Source: Dryocosmus kuriphilus
Taxonomy: Eukaryota; Arthropoda; Insecta; Hymenoptera; Cynipidae
Length of the DNA stretch: 64,000 nucleotides
Reading direction: 5' to 3'
Assembly: GCA_038277395.1 (NCBI GenBank)
Contig: CM076193.1
Coordinates: 86,009,583 to 86,073,582 of the forward strand
Both the position numbers and the translations under genes were made by a program. Shown one piece after another: positions 10,540-19,689 of this stretch. Numbering within the stretch: the first letter of the stretch is position 1; each line of letters opens with the position of its first letter. The notes beneath the pieces are model-generated. The model did no database searches. It was given only the letters and a program-made list of their open reading frames with translations, and was not told the origin of the DNA.

Positions 10540-11465
10540 TTACATATCTGATTTTTCTATCCAGCTGTTGTGTGAAATATGAAAGCCTAACCACTTTACA
10601 TAGACTTTATTGCCACGTTTCTTGATTACTCTTTCCACAAGGTATATGTCTGGATGCTTAACTTTGAGAAGTTCCTGTTCATAGAATCCTCCAGCGATAC
10701 TTTGATCTTGATAGTCCTCGAGCTGGTACGTCACTGGATTGGTAGGTATGACTTGTGTCACAGTGAATATCTCTGTTGTCCAGTTGGGAGTGTATCCTTT
10801 TTCAAAGACATGCTTGTGCTTGCTGACTCGAACTCTGTCACCAACTTTGAACTTTGCTCATCCTTCTGGGTATACTTCGCAGTTTTTTTAAAGCGTTGCA
10901 AGAATTCTTTTTCACCCTCAGCAGTGACATCTCTGGGCTTCATACCGATTAATCGATGTTTTGCATCGTTGTACTTGGAGATGAGAGTGGGTAAAATGTC
11001 TATCCACTTGTAGTTGCCTCTCTAACTAAATTGTGCCCACATCTTGTTTTTGAGCGTGCGATTAAATCGTTCACAGATTGATGCCTTTAGATTACTGTGC
11101 GTTGAGTAGAGATTATTCCTGCATTGTTGCATTAGATTTTTAAAGTGTAAATTATAAAATTCTTTGCCTTTGTCAGTGTGCAAGTTTTTTGGTACACGAC
11201 TCTGCACCAGTACAGATTTTATTGCTAAAGTAACATCTGGTCCAATCTTGCTTTTAACTGGGACAGCCCAGTCGTACTTGGAAAAAATATCAATTACGGT
11301 AAATAAATACTTGTAATTATTATTCTCATGGGCATAGGGTAACATTTCAACGTAATCTGCCTGCCATGTCTCGTCTATACCGCGTATCTGTACACAACGA
11401 CGAGGATAATTTTTTCTAGCCGGTTTATGCAGTTCTGTGACTACTGCCAATTTCTCCTTGTCCAT
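10540..11465 (-). pseudogene. Polinton integrase with chromodomain
   Basis: The retroviral-type DDE integrase inserts the Polinton. From the N-terminal end: TLHKPARKNYPRR-like linker (about 11400-11430), first catalytic Asp in WQADYVEM (about 11350), second in LHTDKGKEF (about 11180), Glu in SICERFNRTLKNK (about 11060), then a chromodomain (LVERVIKKRGNKVYVKWLGF, about 10560-10630) that would read chromatin. All three catalytic residues survive. Lesions: one in-frame stop at 11022-11024 and a frameshift near 10855. The N-terminal zinc-binding region is missing; the frame starts about where it should end, and the neighbouring ORF overlaps the start by 41 bp. Confidence 0.9.
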
Positions 11466-11844
11466 ATTTGAAGATGTTTAGTCGAGCAATGAGTTTAGCG
11501 TTACGGATCGATAAATCTTGTTTCAAATCAATCTGCAAGTTTTTGAGTTTCTCGTTGATTGATTCCTCGAGACCACGAATCATCAAATTATTATTGTCAA
11601 TCTCTGCTCTTATAGACAATGTGACTGAAAGCACTGTACGTATTTCGTTTTGAATAATGCTCTGTACAGTTCCTAAGTTTACTGCGTCAGATTGTTCATT
11701 GGCTTCAATAACGTTACACAATCTCTTGTCGTTTACATCATAATGACCGTCGGAGGTGATTTTCAATCCAATACCAGGCGGCCCACGGCTTGCTGCTGCA
11801 GCGATTCGATCCAGGTGACGTCCAAACACGTTGATACTCATCAT
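11425..11844 (-). CDS. Polinton-associated protein of unknown function
   Basis: Intact ORF of 139 codons beginning MMSINVFGRHLD, followed by a glycine-rich RGPPGIG and a GHYD motif, then a predicted helical second half (NEIRTVLSV...LEESINEKLKNL). Small proteins starting like this occur in insect Polintons next to the integrase, as I recall them; the function is unknown. The last ~13 codons overlap the integrase start, and this tail is probably not original, because the Polinton integrase has lost its own N-terminus at the same point. It lies head-to-tail with the minus-strand block 10.5-13.5 kb. Confidence 0.6.
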   Translation of the reverse strand: MMSINVFGRHLDRIAAAASRGPPGIGLKITSDGHYDVNDKRLCNVIEANEQSDAVNLGTVQSIIQNEIRTVLSVTLSIRAEIDNNNLMIRGLEESINEKLKNLQIDLKQDLSIRNAKLIARLNIFKYGQGEIGSSHRTA

Positions 11845-11874
11845 GATACTGATGATATTTTTGTGTGAATGCTC

Positions 11875-12792
11875 CTAATATATGATTTCGGCTTCCCCTA
11901 GTTCCTCAATAATGGACACGATTTCATTGTTGTGACTTGGATTGCCAGCTGACTGAGACGCTACAAGTAGACAAAGACGATCCACTAGCTCGTTGGGGTC
12001 ATCCCAGTAGACATAGTCTGTATTCACATATTTTCTCGCTACCATATACTGTGGCAGTGAACCGCCACTCGTTGAGGACCGCCTGCGTGACACATTGAAC
12101 AGTTTCGCAATAAATTTCTTGTACTTTATATTAATGCCTTTTCGAACAGATTCAGTTGCACTATATCGCTTCTTGTGTACATTTCTAGAAATAAAAATTT
12201 CTTTATAATTGCTGAGATCACAGCACTTATATGGGATTCTTCAGGAGTCTGTCTAAAGAGCAGTTCCAACAAGCCAACGGTTTCCAGGTACTGTTTATCT
12301 TGAATCTTCAACGTGGATACATTGTCCCTCAAAATTAATGGGTTTATCACCAATCATAAGAGTTCCATTGCTGAGCTTACGAACTCCATAAATCTTATCC
12401 AAATACTGCTTTCTGTTTTGATTTAACATCCTGAGAAACTTCTTTGTTAGATACTCATAATTATCAGGAGAGCGAGTTGCATCTTCAACCATAGTTTCAT
12501 CCTCCTCTCTTTCTTGAGCATCAGCAGACATGTAGGAATCGTTGTCATCATTATCATCATCCTTCTTGTCTTTTTTCTTTTCAGGTTCAACTTTCATTTT
12601 CTTTTCCTTCATTGAGAAACCAGACATGTTAACAATTTTTTGCAGTGGTACCACGATTGGCTTAAACGTTTCACTCATTATCTTTTCAGTGGCTTCTTTA
12701 CCCATTTTCAGTATTCGATGTTTGCGTCGAATCGCCTCACTAACTTTTGCGATTTGACGGAGCACCTCCTTCTCATTGTGAAACTTTGACAT
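11875..12792 (-). pseudogene. Polinton YWDDPNELVDRL protein
   Basis: Start taken at the ATG of MSKFHNEKEV (12792) rather than the upstream TTG. The N-terminal half is a charged coiled helix (VLRQIAKVSEAIRRKHR), followed by a Lys-rich then acidic low-complexity linker (about 12490-12590), and FLRMLNQNRKQYLDKIYGVR. The C-terminal block contains YVYWDDPNELVDRLCLLVASQSAGN...HNNEI (about 11930-12010), a signature widespread in Polinton-linked proteins (I believe a DUF family covers it). Two shifts break the frame, near 12320 and 12110. Function unknown; it is probably a virion or accessory protein. A minus-strand TATAAATA lies at 12854-12847, upstream. Confidence 0.7.
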
Positions 12793-12849
12793 GTTGATGT
12801 GTTGACGGCTCAATCTATAAGAATATCATTTCCACAGCATAACTCGTAT

Positions 12850-13484
12850 TTATAGAGTCATGGAACAGTCAAATCCTTTTCGATATCTCCCCTCCTTGAG
12901 CTCACTGTCCTTGTCAATGACAACAAATCCATACTTGTCAGTATTCCAACATGCCGAGCATAAGTCTCGAAATTGAGAATAACTCATGTCACTGTTTACG
13001 TGATCATCATACACTAGTCTCAAACTCATCTCGTTCTGCTTAAAGAGTATCAACGGACTGACATTGTCTCGCACCAAATGTCTGGGAACTCGAGCATAAG
13101 TTCGACACAAGTAAAAACTGTCAACATGAGCGTGTCTACCCATGCAGAAGAAGGCTCTAATGTTATCCTGCTTTTCACAGGCCACATCATCAAATAAAAT
13201 TATAGAATTTGGTTGAGCTTCACTCGGTGATATTACCTGCTCATGCTCACTAAAGGGAAAATATTCAATACCATCTACATTTTTTAACACTTGTTCCAGG
13301 AATCGGTACTTTGGTTGATTCAGAGATTTTGATTAGACGTAGCAATTGGTAAATTTCAATCCATGTGGGTGCAATATTAGAGCGATTAATGTATTTGCTT
13401 TGCCACAGTTTGATGGGCCACAAAATACTGCAGAGTATCAAAGTTATCGACCGGAAGCTGAATAGGCTATTTCTTGAACCGCAT
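12850..13484 (-). pseudogene. Polinton packaging ATPase
   Basis: FtsK/HerA-type ATPase thought to pump DNA into Polinton capsids. A start ATG lies at 13484. Walker A is at about 13423-13391 and reads GPSNCGKANT, so the usual Thr/Ser after GK is Ala. Walker B is IILFDDV at about 13206-13185. The C-terminal part includes RHAHVDSFYLCRTYARVPRHLVRDN. Lesions: an early TAG after about five codons, a frameshift near 13427 between the N-terminal DTLQYF block and Walker A, and a TAA near 13333. The stop codon at 12850 lies only 58 bp before the next gene's ATG on the same strand. Confidence 0.87.
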
Positions 13485-13570
13485 CTTCACTTGAACTGTC
13501 ACAAAACCTATAAATACAGCGCTTTTATAGCTTTCAGGTTAGTTGCGTGCTAACCTCCGTTCAGTGAGGA
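13485..13570. promoter_or_regulatory. Compact divergent promoter, ATPase (-) and PLA2 gene (+)
   Basis: The 86-bp gap between the two divergent start codons holds a plus-strand TATAAATA at 13509-13516 and a minus-strand TATAAAAG at 13529-13522, only 5 bp apart. A TTTCAGGTT initiator-like site follows the plus TATA by 27 bp (A at 13536). A GACAGTT site lies about 32 bp from the minus TATA (near 13497). Spacing fits animal core promoters; activity is inferred. Confidence 0.6.
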
Positions 13571-14065
13571 ATGATTGAGCATAGATATAAAGGTCTCGTC
13601 AATCGTATAATCAACAAATTGCCATTTGAGTTGCATTTGCCTAGCTATCAGTACTGCGGCGCAGGTACTAAGCTAGTTAAACGACTTGCTAGAGGTGATC
13701 CCGGTATCAATCCTCTAGACGCAGCGTGTAAAGAACACGATATTGCATATTCACATAATCGTGAGGACGTTGAAGCGAGAAACTCTGCAGATCGTGTACT
13801 AGCCAGTAAAGCGTAGCAGCGGGTTTTTGCCAAAGATGCTAAAATTGATGAGAAAGCTGCACCACTGGCAATAACTAACATAATGAATGTCAAAGCGAAA
13901 CTCGGTATGGGAATAAAGAGGAAATCCAGTACAGTGAAGGGGAAGCTTAGTTTAAAGAAGAAGAAGACAAAGAAGAAACAAATTGGATTTAGGAAGATTG
14001 TGAATGCAGCTATGAAGGCTGTAGTCATCAATTCTGCTGTTCTGCTGCATGTTCAATTATCATAA
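13571..14065 (+). pseudogene. PLA2-like domain protein of Polinton
   Basis: The start ATG 13571 gives MIEHRYKGLVNRIIN, then YCGAGT (calcium-loop type) at about 13652 and ACKEHDIAYS, the His-Asp catalytic dyad, at about 13729. This matches the phospholipase A2 fold used by parvoviral capsids and found in many Polinton proteins, where it is thought to help membrane escape. A very basic tail (KKKKTKKKQ, about 13955-13982) looks like a nuclear signal. The only lesion seen is a single TAG at 13814-13816; the frame is the same before and after it. The product would be about 164 residues. Confidence 0.82.
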
Positions 14066-14268
14066 TAATGGGTATTGTGTACAATCTCAAAGGAGCCCAT
14101 ATAAGGGAGACCACATGACAGACAAAAATCAGTTCTCGACCAGCACGCAAGGCGCTAACACCTCAAAATGTGCTTCGTCTGAAACAGCTAGGCCACAAAG
14201 TCAAAGAGAGAAATTGAAACGTCCATTCAAAATACTTTTCATCTCAATCTGTTGCAACAACAAAGAAA
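14066..14268 (+). other. Remnant between PLA2 and capsid genes
   Basis: A short reading from about 14135 to 14205 (SRPARKALTPQNVLRLKQLG) resembles the small C-terminal or separate peptide that stands between the PLA2 and capsid genes in Polintons. It has no good start and is interrupted. An overlapping ORF in another frame (14049-14309) looks spurious. Confidence 0.35.
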
Positions 14269-14778
14269 ATGGAGGAAATATTGAACATTCAAGCACGAAT
14301 GAGATTTGACGAGTCAATCACCCACTATAAGATTCATGCACATGAACCTTATGCCTCAGCATCATTAAACAACAGTGATGAAATTCGAATCGCTGTTCAG
14401 CATCAAGATTTGTGTATACTACCTAGCAAGATTTTACTGCACGTTTACGGAAGACTGACTAGGGATGCTGATGTAGTCAGAAATGTTACTGCCACAAATT
14501 TCGTGAGTAATGCCACCTGCTATCTGTTTGATGAAATTCCCTATGAACTCAATGGTATTGAGATTGAACCTTGTAAAAATGTCGGTCTCACAAGCACCAT
14601 AAAAGGTTACATCTCTCTCACTCCTGGACAAATTTATCTTACGGAGAATGCAGGATGGTTAGGCATCCCAGAAGATACAGAACGTCTCACCAATGAGGAA
14701 GGATACATTGATGTTACCATGCTGCTCAGTATGATTCTAGGATTTGCCGAGGACTTCCGAAAAATAATTTATAGATGA
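14269..14778 (+). pseudogene. Polinton major capsid protein, N-terminal fragment
   Basis: Begins MEEILNIQARMRFDESITHY, then IHAHEPYAS, IRIAVQHQDLCILPSK, YELNGIEIEPCKNVGLTSTIKGY and SMILGFAEDF, the conserved start of the double-jelly-roll capsid protein of Polintons. It is open for 169 codons, whereas the full protein is several hundred residues. After RKIIYR the frame stops, and the downstream sequence is unrelated (repeats and the 15.25-kb gene), so the C-terminal part has been lost by deletion or replacement. The 5' part has no internal stop. Confidence 0.85.
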
Positions 14779-15048
14779 GGAAATAGCAAAAAATGAGTCT
14801 GACGTTTTTTCCGCTTTGCGTTACTTTAATTAAGAGAAAATTGATGTGTTGTTTTTTCGCTTTGCTAGAATTTCAGCGATGGAATTTCCTTTCTTTAAAC
14901 TACAACGATAGATTTTCATCACATCGATGGGTTGAATTTCACACTCCGATCATCGAGGGATTTTAAAAATATGTGATTAAAACAAGATTATGTGTGTTAA
15001 AACTTGTCGAAACTCGTCGAAAACCTACACACACAAACACAGAGTACC

Positions 15049-15195
15049 TTCTAGAAGATTCTGTTGGAAGAAATCGTTGAATCATGTTACGAAACGTGTT
15101 AAGACTTGTTGAGCTTCTCAAACCTTCTAGAGTGTAGGTAGAGTGAGGGTTACTAGTCTATAAAAGCAGTTTCAGATTACAGAGGCTTCAGTCTA
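15049..15195 (+). promoter_or_regulatory. Heat-shock-type element, TATA box and initiator
   Basis: A three-unit heat-shock element in the form TTC-2-GAA-2-TTC lies at 15049-15061, with a further CTTCTAGA near 15124. TATAAAAG is at 15159-15166, and a TTCAGTCT initiator has its A at 15190, 31 bp from the start of the TATA box, which is ideal spacing. The gene's ATG follows at 15252, giving a 62-base leader. That stress induces the promoter is inference. Confidence 0.7.
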
Positions 15196-15251
15196 TCTTC
15201 AAACATTGAGAGTGCAAAGTCAATCAATTCATTCTCCCAGAGAAGAATACA

Positions 15252-15570
15252 ATGGATCTCAGCGTTGTCAACAGAGTTGGCCGATTGGAAAATATTCTCT
15301 CAGTGTGGTCATTGGCTGATCTTACAGTGAAGAAAAAAATATGCAGTCACAAACTTGATGAAAGTTCAAACAAAATATGGAATAAAATTCATGACCGAGT
15401 TGGACAACGAGATGTTGGTGTACTTAACGAACCGAATAAACAAAATCTTTGAAGATTCACAACACATGGAAACATTTGAGAAACTAGAAATTGCTGTCCA
15501 GAAGAAAAAACTTTCCTTTTACTACTTTGGTGGTAAATACAACATGTTCGAATTTCAATATGTTGATTGA
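15252..15570 (+). pseudogene. Small gene of unknown function, one frameshift in an A-run
   Basis: I do not recognise this gene. ATG 15252 opens MDLSVVNRVGRLENILSVWS, a probable helix. The frame must change once near the A7 run at 15333-15339 to enter the second frame (KYGIKFMTEL, RINKIFEDSQHMETFEKLEIAV, LSFYYFGGKYNMFEFQYVD), which ends at TGA 15568-15570. The product would be about 105 residues, with no signal peptide or membrane segment. Because the only lesion sits in a homopolymer, it may be a sequencing or slippage error and the gene may be intact. It has its own promoter (15049-15195) and poly(A) signal. It sits where the Polinton capsid gene was truncated, so it may be Polinton cargo or a later arrival. 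Confidence 0.6.
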
Positions 15571-15573
15571 GTA

Positions 15574-15579
15574 AATAAA
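15574..15579 (+). terminator. Poly(A) signal AATAAA
   Basis: AATAAA four bases after the stop codon of the 15252-15570 gene. With the upstream TATA and initiator it makes a complete transcription unit. Confidence 0.6.
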
Positions 15580-15939
15580 TTATAACATTTACTGACACAT
15601 TCTCTGTGTACTTATTTCTTAATTTTAGTTTATAGATAAGTTAAATTCAGTTCGCTTTGATTTTCTTTATTCGTTTCTCAACGATGGATATCCAACACAT
15701 CGGTGGGTTGAATTTCTTTCCATAATAACATCGGGGGACTTTGGAACATCGATGGGTGGAAATTTCCAATATTGTTAACCCTTTTTATCGCTAAATTACA
15801 GGTAAGTATTTTATTAAATTTACCTTTATAATCTATGCGTGTCGAAAAATTGCATGTGAGTGAAATCAAGCGAAGCTGGGTGTACATATGTGTTTGTGCG
15901 GCATCGTATATGTATGTAAATGAAGAAGTGTGTGTGGTC

Positions 15940-16225
15940 AAATAATCTATGCGTGTTCCAACACGCTTGAGATAATACGTCATCATGCTTGTCGAAACTT
16001 TTCTAGTGATGCCGCGTCGGAGGGAGGAAGGGCGGGTGGGAGAGGAAGCGGAAGTCGGTGAGAGGAAACGCCATGGCTATCATTATGCGTGTTCCAACAG
16101 GCTTGAGATACTACGTCATCATGCTTGTCGAAACCTGTCTAGAGATGCTGCGTCGAAGGGGGAAAGGGCGGGTGGGAGGGGAAGTAGAAGCCGTTGAGAG
16201 GAAGCCGATGGAGAGTGAGAGAGAT
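15940..16225 (+). repeat. Tandem duplication, about 138-bp unit
   Basis: Two copies begin ATGCGTGTTCCAACA (about 15948 and 16085), then TACGTCATCATGCTTGTCGAAAC and a purine-rich GGGCGGGTGGGAG stretch. ORFs here come from the repeat and are not taken as genes. Confidence 0.8.
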
Positions 16226-16299
16226 AGAGAGAAAGAGAGAATATTCCAATAGATAACCTTAATTGTAATAAGGAATGTGTTCTGACTTACGCTACAGGG

Positions 16300-16460
16300 A
16301 AAAGTGATTGCATTTCTTGAGCACAATCGTTGTTTTTTCAATATTTGATTATTTTGAGATTTTCGAGTTTTGATTCAGGAACTATTGAAAAAGTGATTCC
16401 ATTTCTTGAGCACAATGGTTGTTTTTTAATATCTGATTATTTTGAGATTTTAAATTATTG
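16300..16460 (+). repeat. Tandem duplication, about 85-bp unit
   Basis: GTGATTGCATTTCTTGAGC and TTGATTATTTTGAGATTTT recur once with few changes (about 16303 and 16393). Confidence 0.75.
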
Positions 16461-16529
16461 CATCATATTGCGTAACGTGGTGAGACTCCCCCTTTGCCTC
16501 TCCGTCCCTTCTCGAACACATAATGAGAT

Positions 16530-16830
16530 CAGTGTTGGAGAGAGAGAGGGGGAAATCGAGTTCAAATTTGCATAGCGTGCCTGCTGAAATAAATAGAGAT
16601 GAATTCTCGCGCCTATAAACTTCTAGGATCAGTGACATCAAAATAATGGGTCAGCTTTAGAGTGAGAGAAAGGGGGAAAGCACGTTCAAACCTGCATCGC
16701 GTGCTTGTCGAAATAAATGGAGATGAATTCCCGGAGCCTTTAAGCTTCTAGGATCAATGACATCAAGATAATGGGGTCAGTTTTGGAGAGAGAGAGAGAG
16801 GGGGAAAACATGTTTGAACCTGTATCCCAT
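16530..16830 (+). repeat. Tandem repeat, about 130-bp unit with GA-rich box
   Basis: GAGAGAG..GGGGAAA, GTTCAAA.TGCATCGCGTG, GAAATAAATGGAGATGAATTC, CTTCTAGGATCARTGACATCA recur about 2.3 times. Together with the two arrays before it, this makes 15.9-16.85 kb a repeat cluster without genes. Confidence 0.75.
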
Positions 16831-17288
16831 TGAATTTATGCTCTTATATTTTAGTATACAAGCCGATGGAGAGTGAAAGAGAAAGAATGTTCGAGAAGTA
16901 AATTCCAATACATAACCTTAATAGTAATAAGGAATGCGGCGTTCACTCAAAGCTTGTAGTGGTGCTACATATGGTAAATACCTACCTCAACATTCCTACT
17001 TTACTGATACAGGATAATAATGACTAAAGGACATTGGTGCCATCTATCGGCGAAGAAAGAAGTTTGTTGTTGTGGAACCCTACCTTACCGACTGTTGGTG
17101 GCAAACTGCTACATTTCTAATGAATTAGCCCGGAACAGAACACTGCCCCTGTAAGTAGGCCACCCGTCGTGGTGTCGTAGAACTCTCCTAGCTATACTAC
17201 TGATATTATTCTTTGATTTACATGCTATCAACTTTATCAAACTCAATTTCATGAATAAACCCGTGAAAAATGAATAAACCAATAGGAC

Positions 17289-17346
17289 AATAAACAGAAG
17301 TACTTAAATAAGTATCGGGATAATTATGTAAGTACTTCTGTTTATT
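17289..17346. repeat. Perfect 18-bp inverted repeat
   Basis: AATAAACAGAAGTACTTA at 17289-17306 is matched in reverse complement at 17329-17346 with a 22-base loop. It abuts the end of Rep-A copy 2 and may mark an older insertion boundary. Confidence 0.85.
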
Positions 17347-17536
17347 ACATTCTCATCTCAGTGAGAAGGTATTAGTTTTATGTGAAAACTGACTTTCGTG
17401 GATTTCATGTAACCTCGATGTTTCGTGACCCCCCGAATCCAAAAAAACATGTTTTAAGTATGTGTCTGTCTGTCGTTGTTGTTGTAGACCGGGACATGAT
17501 GACAGAAAAACATGTATGATACGAAACCACTCAGGA

Positions 17537-18738
17537 AGTCCTGAAAACTTTCTGCTGATGATTTTTAAAACAAAATCGCAAGTATGGCAGCTCATCGGCG
17601 CGGCGTTTACGCTGAGTAATTTTTCAAAAATGTTTAAAAAAATTAAAATAAGAAATTATGAGGAACCAAATAATTCTAATATTTTTCGTTAAGGGCCGTC
17701 CATAAATTACGTAAGGCACCTTTTTGGAATTTCAGACCCCCCCCCCCCCCCCCCCCCCCCTAGTAAGGGTTTTTCTATAATAAATGCATGTAACTTTAAC
17801 GTGGTCGTAAGACTTGGTTACCCCCCCCCCCCCCCCCAAAACCCTTACGTAATTTATGGACGGCCCCTAATAGTTGAAAGGAAAAAAGTTGGCGGAAACA
17901 TGATGCAATACCGATCCGATGCGACAAAGAGCCTGGCATACTGCTAAAAAATTGTCGATTTTTTTACAAAACGGAAATTACTCGAAACCAGCTGATGTTT
18001 TATAATTTGCTTATTTTTAAATATTTTTTTACGAATATCAACATGCCATACCAGTAAGACGCGTCTGTATATCCGCTATGCATGACGAAAGATGTTTTTT
18101 TTTTTTTTTTTTGAAACAATTCGAAACCATTTGAAAAGTTTTTGTCACACTATTTTTGATATGAGAAGAACAAAGATATACTCGCCATACTAATGGAACA
18201 CGGCGGATATGTAGAATACAATAAAAATGTTGTAAGATGTTTATGCGCGAGTGAAAAAAGTAGCAACCGTATGGCAAAAATTTTTTCTTCTATTTCAGGT
18301 ATACGAAATCCAAACATGTATTTCCCATACCCTCTACATGTATCCAATGATCGTAAATAAATATTGAAAAGTATCCGTTGGGAGCAAACGTTAAGACTTA
18401 AAGCATGCGCCTGGGAAGTGGCAACCGGGCGGACAATACTGCACGTCGGGCTGCCACATTCCGAAGTTTCAGTCCGATATTTTATTTACGAAAAAAGTTC
18501 TTTGATTCAAAAAATAAATTGATAAATCATAAAAATTAGGGTCGGTAATATAGGTATTTCTGTGTGTCACCTGCCCTTAACGATTGAATCGAGTACCATA
18601 CGGGTGCGAGTCGTATGAAAAATTACATCTTTTTTTCAGTATGGCGACCATATAGACGCGTTAAAATGGTATGGCATGAATATAGAGTTCTAAATTTACC
18701 TCTAACTTGATAATGGTTAAGTGCCATACCGTTTCGAA

Positions 18739-18769
<31 letters not shown>

Positions 18770-19146
18770 CTTTCGTCAGGTATGGCGGCTAACAGACACG
18801 TCTTACCGGTATGGCATGTTGATATTTGTTAAGAATTATTAAAAAATAAGCGAACTACAAGACATCAGCTGGTTTCGAGTAATTTCTGATTTGCAAAAAA
18901 ATCGACAATTTTTTATCAGTATGGCAGGCTCTTTGCCGCATCGGATCGGTATGGCATCATGTTTCCGCCAACTTTTTTCCTTTCAACTAGCGAAAAATAT
19001 TAAAATTATTTGGTTCTTTATAATTTATATTTTTAAGTTTTTAAAACATTTTCGAAAAATTACTCAGTGTAAACATCGCGCCGATGAGCTGATATACATA
19101 CTTGCGATTTTGTATTCAAAATCATCAGAAGAAAGTTTGCAGGACT
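17537..19146. mobile_element. Fold-back element with about 400-bp inverted arms
   Basis: The left arm starts AGTCCTG...AACTTTCT.CTGATGA (17537) and runs to about 18115. The right arm, its reverse complement, runs from about 18745 to CAGGACT at 19146. Arm sequence includes CTCATCGGCGCG.CGTTTAC, TTGGCGGAAACATGATGC, ATCAGCTGGTTTCGAGTAAT and CATGCCATACC. The arms lead into an oligo-T (18094-18112) and an oligo-A (about 18741-18763). No coding sequence is seen in the roughly 630-bp middle. The motif GTATGGC/GCCATAC occurs about a dozen times through the element. A MITE sits in the left arm (17692-17868); the right arm preserves the empty site. Confidence 0.82.
17692..17868. mobile_element. Poly-C-bearing MITE with GGGCCGTCCATAAATTACGT ends
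   Basis: The 23-bp terminal inverted repeat GGGCCGTCCATAAATTACGT... occurs at both ends; total length is about 177 bp. It contains two C homopolymers (24 C at 17737-17760, 17 C at 17821-17837). The paralogous right arm of the host fold-back element (near 18989-19002) lacks it, reading CGCTAGTTG where the left arm reads CGTTA[element]ATAGTTG. This suggests a short target duplication of TA or TTA type. The end sequence is one I have seen often in arthropod genomes; the superfamily is uncertain. Confidence 0.85.
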
Positions 19147-19689
19147 GTGAACATGATAACTTTCGAAGGACTAATCGGATTGGATTGCGATTTGCTACAC
19201 TTTTTTAAGGCCTGAAAAGACAGGACGAGTTCGTGAACCAGCATTTTTTGACCAACGGTTCTGGTTTTATCCATCATAAATTCTTTTTAAAAATCAAAAG
19301 TTCAAATTTTCCTCCAACCTATGCAAGATACGAAAATAATTATAATGAACAAAGCTTTTCACCTTAAAAAGGTCTAAAAATTTTTTTTCTAACATTTTTT
19401 TGAAAAGAAGCATAGTTTTTGAGTTATTCGTGAAATATTTTACTAAATATAAAGAAATCCACTTTTCAGCAAAACTATGCCAGATAAGAAAAATTATTAA
19501 GAAGCAGAATTATTCGCCTTGGAAAGACCAACAAATTTGCTTAAAACCATTTTTTGATCGAACACATAGTTTTTGGATGAAGAAGCGTATAATAGTTGTT
19601 TTTTAAAAAAAAAAACATTATTAAAAGGTTAATAAAAAGTTATTAAAAGTTATTGAAATACCTGCGTAAATTTTTTAATTCTTTACATA

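Larger units (their letters stand above)
2224..14778. mobile_element. Polinton/Maverick DNA transposon, decayed and truncated
   Basis: Gene content identifies a Polinton: protein-primed family B DNA polymerase (+), retroviral-type integrase with C-terminal chromodomain (-), an FtsK/HerA-type packaging ATPase (-), a small YWDDPNELVDRL-type protein (-), a PLA2-like protein (+) and the start of a double-jelly-roll major capsid protein (+). Polintons are self-synthesising transposons that also encode virion proteins. The maturation protease and penton protein are not found, and the capsid gene stops after about 169 codons, so the right part is lost. Nearly every gene carries stops or frameshifts. 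A P-type transposon is inserted in the polymerase gene. The outer boundaries are approximate because no terminal repeats were located. Confidence 0.9.
14850..15780. repeat. Direct repeats flanking the 15.25-kb gene
   Basis: ACATCGATGGGTTGAATTTC at about 14921 recurs downstream as ACACATCGGTGGGTTGAATTTC (about 15696) and ACATCGATGGGTGGAAATTTCC (about 15747). The surrounding phrases (TTCGCTTTG..., CAACGATRGAT..., ATCGRGGGAYTTT) are also shared. The repeats are imperfect and bracket the small gene at 15252. Confidence 0.6.
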
